Assembly: GCF_001953985.1 (NCBI RefSeq)
Contig: NZ_MBEI01000071.1
Location: forward strand, 25,739-89,738
DNA from: Mycobacterium colombiense
Lineage (GTDB): Bacteria > Actinomycetota > Actinomycetes > Mycobacteriales > Mycobacteriaceae
Reading direction: 5' to 3'
DNA: 64,000 bases
The notes below the pieces were generated by a model. That model had not been told where the DNA came from. It saw only the letters and a program-made list of their open reading frames with translations, and ran no database searches. Made by a program: the position numbers and the translations under genes. Positions within the stretch are counted from its first letter, which is position 1; each line of letters starts with the position of its first letter. Shown here one piece after another: positions 57,301 through 64,000 of this stretch.

Positions 57301-57694
57301 CCGGGGCGCCAGCACCCGGGTCGAGGGGCTGGGTCCGCCGCGCGACGCTGAACAGGCCATCGAGGTGCTGCGCGAGCTGGTGGCGATCTACGACGCCGGA
57401 CGCCGTGAGCCGCTTCCCTTGCCCATCAAGACGTCCTATGCCTGGGCCGCCGCCCGCTACGAGGGCGAGGACCCGGTGACCGAGGCGCGGTACCGATGGA
57501 AATCCAGCGACCGCTTCCCGGGCGAGGACCAGGCCCCGGCACACGCGCGGGCGTGGGGCAAGGGCGCGCCGCTCGAGGAGCTGATGCAGCCGGTGCGGCC
57601 GGGCGAGGAATGCGACGGCGAGGACAACCGGCTCGGCGCCTACGCCGCACGGGTCTGGCTGCCGATGCTGCGCGCCGAGCGGAAGGCGGTCTGA
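54392..57694 (+). CDS. recC: exodeoxyribonuclease V subunit RecC
   Basis: Chi-recognition subunit of the RecBCD helicase-nuclease, 1100 residues. It begins MPLHLHRAERTDLLADGLG, has a degenerate helicase fold (PVVARAAG-like region replaced by DVLVMCPDIDAYAPLI near 370) and a C-terminal inactive nuclease-like domain. In mycobacteria RecBCD serves single-strand annealing while AdnAB does main end resection. Its stop overlaps the recB start (TGATG). Confidence 0.96.
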   Translation: MPLHLHRAERTDLLADGLGALLANPLTDPFATELVVVPARGVERWLSQRLSHVLGARGGDGVCAGVAFRSPGSLIAEITGTADNDPWSADAMAWPLLEAIDCSLDEPWCRALAMHVGHFHTGAEAELRQGRRYEVARRLAGLFDSYARQRPQLLVDWGNGEPGDLDEDLRWQPELWRALVARVVRDPPHVRHAKTIARLRDAPSELPSRLSLFGHTRLTRTDIELLEAVATHHDLHLWLPHPSEVLWRALAGARGAIPRRDDVSHRAVSHPLLATLGRDLRELQRGLPADPVTDDYLAGAAPPDTLLGWLQSDIAANAVRPLGRTMAAGDRSVQIHNCHGPARQVDVLREVLLGLLQDDPTLEPRDVLVMCPDIDAYAPLIMADFGLGDVVHGAHPAHQLRVRLADRSPIQTNPLLGVAAQLLALAAGRVTASEVLNLAQAAPVRARFGFTDDDLEAITRWVRQANIRWGLDQQHRRPYHVDFVHNTWRFGIDRILAGVAMSDDSNAWIDATLPLDDVSSNRVQLAGQFAEFVARLQHTLDSLTGTRPLTEWLAALTEGIALLTRVRAADEWQNGQMQREFAQTLGQAGPRGDIALRLPDIRALLNQRLAGRPTRANFRTGTLTVCTMVPMRSVPHRVVCLVGLDDGLFPRLGIVDGDDALARCPMTGERDIRSEDRQLLLDAIGAATERLVITYTGANEYSGQPRPPAVPLAELLDTLDVTTTTKVRDRIVVEHPLQPFDIRNVIPGGLVPGVPFSFDPTVLRAARATTGDHGEQPKFISAPLPPPPPGDVILADLVGFFKDPVKGFFRALEFTLPYDVDGVQDAMPVDIDGLEEWTVGDRMLGDILRGMTPDDARQAEWRRGTLPPGQLGWRKVTEIRDQAALLASEALRHMRRDRPAGASAYDVDVDLGGGRRLTGTVSPVYDDRLVSVTYSRLDGKHLLESWIPLLALAAHDPGRDWAAVCIGRMRRGASTRVEGLGPPRDAEQAIEVLRELVAIYDAGRREPLPLPIKTSYAWAAARYEGEDPVTEARYRWKSSDRFPGEDQAPAHARAWGKGAPLEELMQPVRPGEECDGEDNRLGAYAARVWLPMLRAERKAV

Positions 57695-60600
57695 TGGAGC
57701 GCTTCGACCTGTTGGGTGCGCTGCCGGCCGAGCGCTCCACCACCGTGCTGGAGGCCAGCGCGGGCACCGGCAAGACCTTCGCGTTGGCCGGTCTGGTCAC
57801 GCGGTACATCGCCGACGGGGCCGCGACGCTGGACCAGATGCTGCTCATCACGTTCGGCCGCGCCGCCAGCCAGGAGCTGCGCGAACGCGTCCGCTGCCAA
57901 ATCGTCGATGCCGTAAGGGCTTTCGCCGATCCGTCGGCCGTCGGCGACAACCAGGTGGTGACCTACCTGCTGGACGGCACCGACGAACAGCGTGCGGCGC
58001 GCCGACAGCGCCTTCGCGACGCCCTTGCCGGTTTCGATGCGGCGACGATCGCCACCACCCACCAGTTCTGCCAGCTGGTGCTGCGCTCGCTCGGCGTCGC
58101 CGGGGACACCGCGGCCGGCGTGACGCTGCTCGACAGCCTCGACGACCTGGTGACCGAGATCGTGGATGACCTGTACCTGGCCCACTTCGGCCAGGAGCGC
58201 GACGATCCGGCGCTGCACTACCGCGAAGCGCTGCGGCTCGCGCGCGAGGTCGTCAAGAATCCGTCGACCCAGCTGCGCCCGCTCGACCCGGATCCCGACT
58301 CGCGGGCCGCCGCCAGCGTCAGGTTCGCCAATGATGTTCTGGCCGAACTGGATACGCGCAAGCGCCGGCTCGGGGTGCTCGGCTACGACGACCTGTTGAT
58401 CCGGCTGGCCGACGCGCTGGCCACCGACGACTCCCCCGCCCGGCTGCGCATGCATCAACGCTGGCCGATCGTGATGGTCGACGAGTTCCAGGACACCGAC
58501 CCGGTGCAGTGGCAGGTGATCGACCGCGCGTTCAGTGGGCGCTCCACCGTCATTCTCATCGGCGATCCGAAGCAGGCGATCTACGCGTTTCGCGGCGGCG
58601 ACATCGTGACCTACCTGCGGGCCGCCGAGACGGCGGGTGAGCGCAAGACGCTGGACACCAACTGGCGCAGCGACTCCGCGCTGCTGCAGCGGCTGCAGGT
58701 GGTGCTGCGCGGCGCCCAACTCGGCGACCCGGCGATCGTGGTGAACGACGTCGACGCGCATCACCGCGGTCATCGCCTCGCCGGCGCGCCGCACAACGAC
58801 CCGTTCCGGCTGCGCGTGGTCGCGCGGAAGACGTTGGGCCGCCGCGGTGTTCAGAACCTGCCGATCGACCAGGTGCGCGAGCACATCGGCGCCGACCTCG
58901 CGTCGGACATCCGCGCGCTGCTGGCCAGCGGTGCCACGTTCGCCGGTAGACCGCTGCAGGCCCGGGATATCGCCGTGATCGTGGAGAAGCACCGCGACGC
59001 GCACGCGTGCTTCAAGGCGCTCTGCGCCGCGGGCGTGCCCGCGGTCTACACCGGCAACTCCGACGTGTTCACCTCCGAGGCCGCCGAGGATTGGCTTTGC
59101 CTGCTGGAGGCCTTCGATCAGCCGCACCGGCCCGGGATGGTGCGCGCGGCCGCGGCGACGATGTTCTTCGGTGAGACCGCCGAAACGCTGGCGGCCGGCG
59201 GTGACGCGCTCACGGACCGGATCGCGAAGACCTTGCGGGAGTGGGCCGGTCATGCCCGCGAACGCGGCGTGGCGGCCATATTCGAGGCCGCCCAATTGCT
59301 GGGCATGGGCAATCGCGTGCTCGCCTGGCAGGGTGGTGAGCGACACATGACCGACCTGGCGCACGTCACCCAGCTGCTGCAGGATGTCGCACACCGCGAG
59401 CACTACAGCCTGCCCGCGCTGCGCGATTGGCTGCGCCGGCAGCGTGACGAGCGCAGCGGCGCCCCCGAGCGCAACCGCCGGCTGGACAGCGACGCCGCGG
59501 CCGTGCAGATCATGACCGTGTTCGTCAGCAAGGGGCTGCAGTACCTGATCGTGTATCTGCCGTTCGCGTTCAACCGCAACACCCAGGACAGCGATGTGGT
59601 GTTGTTCCACGACGAGGACGGCACGCGCTGCCTGCACATCGGCGGCAAAGACAGCCCCGACTTCAAAGCCGTTGAGCGCCTGGGGCGTAAAGAGGACGCC
59701 AGCGACGACAGCCGGCTGACCTACGTCGCGCTCACCAGGGCGCAGGCCCAGGTGGTGGCGTGGTGGTCGCCGGCGTACTACGAACCCAACGGCGGCCTGT
59801 CGCGGCTGCTGCGGGGCCGCCGGCCCGGCGAGCCGGTGGTGCCGGACCGATGCGAACCCGCCAAGGTCTCCGACGACGACGCCATGGCCCGGCTGCGCGA
59901 GTGGGAGGCGGCCGGCGGGCCGGTCATCGAGGAATCGCTGGTGACGCCGGCCCCGCCGCTGCCCGCCGAGCCGGTGCCCGGACGCCTGCAGAATCGCCAC
60001 TTCCACCGCGGCATCGACACCGGCTGGCGGCGCACCTCCTACTCCGGTCTGATCCGGGCGGCGCAGACCAGCGGGGTGAGCAGCGAACCCGAGATCGGCG
60101 AGCTCGACGACGAAGCCGGCGACATTCCGTTGGTGTCCGCTGCCTCCGGGCCCGACGTGCCCTCGCCGATGGCGGACCTACCGGCCGGGGCCACGTTCGG
60201 CACGCTGGTGCACGCCGTGCTGGAGACGGCCGACCCGTTCGCCCCGGACCTGGCCGCCGAGTTGCAGACGCAGATCCGAGCGCATGCGGCGTGGTGGCCG
60301 GTCGCCGCGACCCCCGAGGAGCTGGCCGCGGCGATGGTGCCGATGCACGACACGCCGCTGGGCCCGTTGACGGGCGGCATGACGCTGCGCCAGATCGGAT
60401 TGTCGGACCGGTTGCGCGAACTGGATTTTGAGATCCCCCTGTCCGGCGGTGATCGCCGTTCGACGGCGCCGCAGGTTCGGCTGGCGGACCTGGCGCCGCT
60501 GTTGCGCGAGCACCTGCCGGCCGATGACGTGCTCGCATCGTATGCCGACCGGCTGGCCGGACACGGGCTCGGCGACCAGTCGCTGCGCGGCTACCTCACC

Positions 60601-60996
60601 GGCTCGATCGACGCCGTGCTCCGCGTCCCCGAGGGCGCGGGGCACCGCTTCGTGGTGGTGGACTACAAGACCAACCGACTCGGCGACCCGGAACGACCGC
60701 TGACCGCCGCCGATTACGACCGGTCCCGGATGGCGGAGGCGATGCTGCACTCGGACTATCCGCTGCAGGCGTTGCTGTATTGCGCGGTGCTGCATCGGTT
60801 TTTGCGGTGGCGGTTACCCGACTACGACCCGAGCCGGCACCTCGGCGGTGTGCTCTACCTGTTCCTGCGGGGCATGTGCGGCGCGCAGACCCCGGTGCTC
60901 GACGGCCACCCGGCGGGCGTCTTCGGTTGGCGGCCGCCCTGGCCGCTGATCGCGGCCCTGTCGGACCTGCTCGACGCCCAGGGGGTGGCCGCGTGA
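57694..60996 (+). CDS. recB: exodeoxyribonuclease V subunit RecB
   Basis: UvrD-type 3'-to-5' helicase and nuclease subunit, 1100 residues. Walker A ASAGTGKTFALAGL is near 20-33, Walker B MVDEFQDTDPVQW near 265, later ALTRAQAQVVAWW. The RecB nuclease motif VVVDYKTNRLGD is at about 988-999, so nuclease activity should be intact. ATG 57694; a longer upstream frame is the recC shadow. Its last codon overlaps recD (GTGA). Confidence 0.97.
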   Translation: MERFDLLGALPAERSTTVLEASAGTGKTFALAGLVTRYIADGAATLDQMLLITFGRAASQELRERVRCQIVDAVRAFADPSAVGDNQVVTYLLDGTDEQRAARRQRLRDALAGFDAATIATTHQFCQLVLRSLGVAGDTAAGVTLLDSLDDLVTEIVDDLYLAHFGQERDDPALHYREALRLAREVVKNPSTQLRPLDPDPDSRAAASVRFANDVLAELDTRKRRLGVLGYDDLLIRLADALATDDSPARLRMHQRWPIVMVDEFQDTDPVQWQVIDRAFSGRSTVILIGDPKQAIYAFRGGDIVTYLRAAETAGERKTLDTNWRSDSALLQRLQVVLRGAQLGDPAIVVNDVDAHHRGHRLAGAPHNDPFRLRVVARKTLGRRGVQNLPIDQVREHIGADLASDIRALLASGATFAGRPLQARDIAVIVEKHRDAHACFKALCAAGVPAVYTGNSDVFTSEAAEDWLCLLEAFDQPHRPGMVRAAAATMFFGETAETLAAGGDALTDRIAKTLREWAGHARERGVAAIFEAAQLLGMGNRVLAWQGGERHMTDLAHVTQLLQDVAHREHYSLPALRDWLRRQRDERSGAPERNRRLDSDAAAVQIMTVFVSKGLQYLIVYLPFAFNRNTQDSDVVLFHDEDGTRCLHIGGKDSPDFKAVERLGRKEDASDDSRLTYVALTRAQAQVVAWWSPAYYEPNGGLSRLLRGRRPGEPVVPDRCEPAKVSDDDAMARLREWEAAGGPVIEESLVTPAPPLPAEPVPGRLQNRHFHRGIDTGWRRTSYSGLIRAAQTSGVSSEPEIGELDDEAGDIPLVSAASGPDVPSPMADLPAGATFGTLVHAVLETADPFAPDLAAELQTQIRAHAAWWPVAATPEELAAAMVPMHDTPLGPLTGGMTLRQIGLSDRLRELDFEIPLSGGDRRSTAPQVRLADLAPLLREHLPADDVLASYADRLAGHGLGDQSLRGYLTGSIDAVLRVPEGAGHRFVVVDYKTNRLGDPERPLTAADYDRSRMAEAMLHSDYPLQALLYCAVLHRFLRWRLPDYDPSRHLGGVLYLFLRGMCGAQTPVLDGHPAGVFGWRPPWPLIAALSDLLDAQGVAA

Positions 60997-62708
60997 CGGT
61001 GGAGGTCATGTCGGCGACCGGACTGCTGCGCACGTTCAGCGATGCCGGTGTGTTCGAGCCCGCCGATGTCCATGTGGCGCAGCGGCTTACCTCGCTCACC
61101 GGCGAAACCGATGAGCGGGTGGCGCTGGCGGTCGCCCTGGTGGTGCGCGCGCTGCGGGGCGGTTCGGTCTGCGTCGACCTGCGCGCGGTGCCCGGCCAGG
61201 TCGACGCGGACGACGACCTGCCCTGGCCCGCCGCCGACGACTGGATGGCGGCGGTGCGGGCCAGCGCCCTGCTGCAGACGCCACCGGTGCTGCGGCTGCT
61301 GGGCGACCTGCTCTACTTCGACCGGTACTGGCTCGAGGAAGAGCAGGTCTGTACCGACCTGCTGGCCCTGTCAGTGACCGCGGTAACCGTCGAATCATCC
61401 AGCTACGAACGGCTTTTCCCGTCCGGCTACGAGGAGCAGCGGGCCGCCACCGAGATCGCGGTGGCGCAGGCGCTGACCGTGCTGACCGGTGGGCCCGGCA
61501 CCGGCAAGACCACCACGGTCGCCCGTCTGCTCGCCCTGCTGGTCGAACAGGCGGAGCGGTCCGGTCTGCCGCGACCGCGGATCGCGCTGGCCGCGCCGAC
61601 CCGGATGGCGGCCGCCCGGCTCGCCGAGGCGGTGGCCGCGGAAAGCGAGAAGCTCGCCGCGGTGGACAGGGCGCGCCTGACCGGGCTGTCGGGAACCACG
61701 CTGCACCGCCTGCTCGGTCCCCGGCCGGATACGTCGGTGCGGTTCAAGCACAATCGCGGCAATCGGCTGCCGCACGACGTCATCGTGGTCGACGAGACGT
61801 CGATGGTGTCGTTGACCATGATGGCGCGGCTGGTCGAAGCCGTGCGGCCCGACACCCGGCTGATCCTGGTCGGCGACCCCGACCAGCTCGCCTCGGTGGA
61901 AGCGGGCGCGGTGCTGGCCGACCTGGTGGACGGGCTGGCCGCCCGCGACGACGTTCGGCTGGCGGCCCTGCGCACGCCACACCGGTTCGGCACGTCGATC
62001 GGCGCCCTGGCCGAGGCGATCCGGGTCGGCGACGCGGACCGCGTCGTGGAGTTGCTCACGGCGGGCGGCGAACACATCGAGTGGGTGGATTCCGAGCGCC
62101 CCGCCGAGCGCCTGCGCGATGTGCTGGTCGCTCACGCGCTGCGGCTGCGCTCGGCCGCGCTGCTGGGCGCGGTTGCCGAGGCGCTGGCCACACTCGACGA
62201 GCACCGGCTGTTGTGCGCGCACCGCGAGGGACCCTACGGCGCGGCGCACTGGAACACGCTGGTGCAGAAGTGGATTGGCGAAGCGACGGGCCAGCCGGCC
62301 TGGTCGCAGTGGTACGCCGGGCGTCCCCTGCTGGTGACGGCCAACGACTACGGCCTGCGCCTCTACAACGGCGACACCGGCGTGACGGTGGCCGGTACGG
62401 ACGGCCTGCGGGCGGTCGTCGCCGGCGCGACCGGACCGCTGGACTTCGCGACCAGCCGCCTCGGCGAGGTGGAGACGATGCATGCCATGACCATCCACAA
62501 GAGCCAGGGCAGCCAGGCGGACGAGGTGACGGTGTTGATACCGCCGGAGGATTCGCGATTGCTGACGCGGGAGTTGTTCTACACGGCGGTGACCCGGGCG
62601 AAGACCAAGGTGCGGGTGGTGGGCCCCGAGGCGTCGGTCCGCGCGGCGATCGAGCGCCGGGCGGTGCGGGCCACCGGGCTGCGGCAGCGGCTGCGGTCGT
62701 TCAGGTGA
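60993..62708 (+). CDS. recD: exodeoxyribonuclease V subunit RecD
   Basis: 5'-to-3' superfamily 1B helicase, 571 residues. Walker A LTGGPGTGKTTTVARLL at about 165-181, Walker B VVDETSMVSL near 265, and the C-terminal FYTAVTRAKTKVRVVG box. GTG start at 60993 overlapping the recB stop; an ATG at 61008 is an alternative. The three subunits are encoded as recC-recB-recD without a gap. Confidence 0.96.
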   Translation: MTVEVMSATGLLRTFSDAGVFEPADVHVAQRLTSLTGETDERVALAVALVVRALRGGSVCVDLRAVPGQVDADDDLPWPAADDWMAAVRASALLQTPPVLRLLGDLLYFDRYWLEEEQVCTDLLALSVTAVTVESSSYERLFPSGYEEQRAATEIAVAQALTVLTGGPGTGKTTTVARLLALLVEQAERSGLPRPRIALAAPTRMAAARLAEAVAAESEKLAAVDRARLTGLSGTTLHRLLGPRPDTSVRFKHNRGNRLPHDVIVVDETSMVSLTMMARLVEAVRPDTRLILVGDPDQLASVEAGAVLADLVDGLAARDDVRLAALRTPHRFGTSIGALAEAIRVGDADRVVELLTAGGEHIEWVDSERPAERLRDVLVAHALRLRSAALLGAVAEALATLDEHRLLCAHREGPYGAAHWNTLVQKWIGEATGQPAWSQWYAGRPLLVTANDYGLRLYNGDTGVTVAGTDGLRAVVAGATGPLDFATSRLGEVETMHAMTIHKSQGSQADEVTVLIPPEDSRLLTRELFYTAVTRAKTKVRVVGPEASVRAAIERRAVRATGLRQRLRSFR

Positions 62709-62716
62709 CGGCGCCC

Positions 62717-63463
62717 ATGGACGGCGACGACGCTCTGGCACCCGCATCGCATCCGGCCGCGGAACCGACATCGCGGCGTGCTCACGTCGCGCGGCTCGCC
62801 GTGTTCGTCGCGTTCCTGGGCGTGGTCTTCTATCTGGTGGCCGTCGCGCGGGTGATCAACATCGACGAGATCCGGGGCGTCGTGGCGGCGACCGGGCCGG
62901 CGGCGCCGCTGACCTACGTGGTGGTCTCGGCGGTGGTGGGCGCGTTGTTCGTGCCGGGCTCGATCCTGGCCGCGGGCAGCGGGTTGCTGTTCGGTCCGCT
63001 GCTGGGCGTCTTCGTGACGCTGGGCGCGACGGTGGGCACCGCGATCGTCGCGAGTTTCGTCGGCCGGCGGGCCGGCCGCGACAGCGCACGCGCGCTGCTG
63101 GGCGCCGCGCGGGCCGATCGCATGGACGCGCTGATCGGGCGCGGCGGCCTGTGGGCGGTCGTCGGGCAGCGCTTCGTCCCCGGCATCTCGGATGCGCTGG
63201 CCTCGTATACGTTCGGGGCGTTCGGAGTTCCGGTGTGGCAGATGGCCGTTGGCTCATTCATCGGCTCGGCCCCGCGCGCGTTCGCCTACACTGCGCTGGG
63301 GGCGTCGATCGGCGACCGGTCCTCGCCGTTGGCCTACGCGGCGATAGCGGTATGGTGCGTCAGCGCGATCGTCGGCGCGTTCGCCGCGCATCGCGGGTAC
63401 CGCAAATGGCGTGGGCACGCGCGTCGCGACAAGGACGACGGTGCGCCGGAGGCGAATTCGTAA
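62717..63463 (+). CDS. VTT/DedA-type membrane protein (TVP38/TMEM64 family)
   Basis: Polytopic membrane protein of 248 residues equivalent to Rv0625c. Five or six hydrophobic segments. The VTT-domain core is visible: ALFVPGSILAAGSGLLFGPLLG (first re-entrant segment) and RFVPGISDALASYTFGAFG (second). Such proteins flip or exchange lipids in some organisms. The ATG at 62717 has AGGTGA upstream; a GTG at 62705 overlapping the recD stop is an alternative (252 residues), so coupling with recD is likely. Confidence 0.85.
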   Translation: MDGDDALAPASHPAAEPTSRRAHVARLAVFVAFLGVVFYLVAVARVINIDEIRGVVAATGPAAPLTYVVVSAVVGALFVPGSILAAGSGLLFGPLLGVFVTLGATVGTAIVASFVGRRAGRDSARALLGAARADRMDALIGRGGLWAVVGQRFVPGISDALASYTFGAFGVPVWQMAVGSFIGSAPRAFAYTALGASIGDRSSPLAYAAIAVWCVSAIVGAFAAHRGYRKWRGHARRDKDDGAPEANS

Positions 63464-63557
63464 GGGCCACCCGCTACGGTTAAATCCCTTGTGCCACTTT
63501 GGTTCCAGTGGCCACAGAGGGGCGATACTTGTCGGTGGTGCTTCTTACACTTTGGGC

Positions 63558-64000
63558 ATGGGCACCACCAGCCGTGAAGCGGTCATCAACGCCTTCGATG
63601 CGTTCGACGCCGGCGTTGTGGTGAAGCCTAGCGAGCGTGTTGAGGTGTTGTTCGAGGAGTTGGCGGAGTTGACCGGTCAGCGCAACGCGATTGATGGGCG
63701 CATGGTGGAGATCGTGGCCGAGATCGATCGCGACGGGCTGTGCGGGCTCACCGGGGCGCGGTCGGTGCCGGCGTTGGTGGCCTGGAAGACTGGCTGCTCG
63801 CCGGCCAACGCGCACACGATCGCCACCATCGCGAGCCGGCTCGAGGAGTTCCCGCGTTGCGTCCAGGGCATGCGCGAGGGCCGGTTGTCGGCCGATCAGG
63901 TCGGGGTGATCGCGGCGCGCGCCGGGGAGGGTTCTGATGAGCATTACGCGCAGCTGGCCGCGGTGGCGACGGTCAACCAGCTGCGTACTGCGGTCAAGCT
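63558..64000 (+). CDS. 13E12-repeat family protein (DUF222), partial
   Basis: N-terminal 147 residues of a DUF222/13E12-family protein, cut by the window edge; full proteins usually end with an HNH nuclease domain. The frame starts MGTTSREAVINAFDAF and includes RSVPALVAWKTGCSPAN and MREGRLSADQVGVIAARAG, typical of the family. Codon choice (many GTT, TTG, GTG, GAT) is looser than in the neighbours, and the M. tuberculosis REP13E12 copies are repeated and act as prophage sites. An inverted repeat GCCACT/AGTGGC at 63493-63512 lies upstream. Function unknown; may be a mobile or repeat element. Confidence 0.8.
   Translation, partial: MGTTSREAVINAFDAFDAGVVVKPSERVEVLFEELAELTGQRNAIDGRMVEIVAEIDRDGLCGLTGARSVPALVAWKTGCSPANAHTIATIASRLEEFPRCVQGMREGRLSADQVGVIAARAGEGSDEHYAQLAAVATVNQLRTAVK

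Overview
This window is a high-GC chromosomal segment from a slow-growing Mycobacterium. It carries mycolic-acid methyltransferases, the HadABC dehydratases, a PE protein, MceG (Mkl), a mycofactocin-type SDR, GTG/TTG starts and a 13E12-family end fragment. Gene order closely follows the M. tuberculosis Rv0625c-Rv0688 interval in reverse, interrupted by several insertions. Having mmaA1, an mmaA2-like gene and mmaA4 but no mmaA3 fits a species making keto- but not methoxymycolates, such as the M. avium complex. Locus-tag equivalences come from memory of gene order and length, not from a search.

Layout from left to right. 0-5 kb holds an inositol-monophosphatase-family enzyme, a ferredoxin reductase, a mycofactocin-type SDR, a SHOCT membrane protein and an orphan PE protein. 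4.9-9.5 kb is the str operon (rpsL-rpsG-fusA-tuf) with a recognisable promoter and terminator. 9.5-11.3 kb has a TetR regulator divergent from two secreted DUF3060 paralogues. 11.3-16.2 kb is an acyl-CoA operon (fadE8-echA4-paaX-like-echA5) plus endonuclease IV. 16.2-24 kb is rpoB-rpoC, with promoter, leader inverted repeat and terminator. 24-27.6 kb has mkl/mceG, a carotenoid oxygenase and its divergent TetR. 27.6-29 kb is rplJ-rplL with an L10-type leader. 29-35.5 kb has a DUF1772/HxlR divergent pair and a GH38 mannosidase, SurA-like protein and ROK kinase operon.

35.5-42 kb has two DinB-fold proteins, a UbiB-type kinase, lipG and three mycolate methyltransferases. 42-44 kb is a DGPF/YCII protein with its ECF sigma factor. 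44-48.6 kb, on the minus strand, reads thrT-metT-rpmG-hadA-hadB-hadC-trpT-secE-nusG-rplK-rplA. 48.8-51.2 kb has a metallo-beta-lactamase hydrolase, a membrane protein and echA3. 51.3-54.3 kb is an inserted block of cyanase, membrane methyltransferase, nitroreductase and a fourth cyclopropane synthase. 54.4-63.5 kb is recC-recB-recD and a VTT membrane protein. The window ends inside a 13E12-repeat/DUF222 protein.

Core information processing (ribosomal proteins, EF-Tu, EF-G, RNA polymerase, NusG, SecE) is interleaved with cell-envelope lipid synthesis (HadABC, MmaA enzymes, MceG). Accessory content is concentrated in short insertions between conserved operons. I saw no CRISPR array, insertion sequence or rRNA. 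The least explained items are the DGPF/ECF pair, the so-called FabD2 protein that lacks a transacylase motif, the DUF3060 pair and the displaced cyclopropane synthase block.
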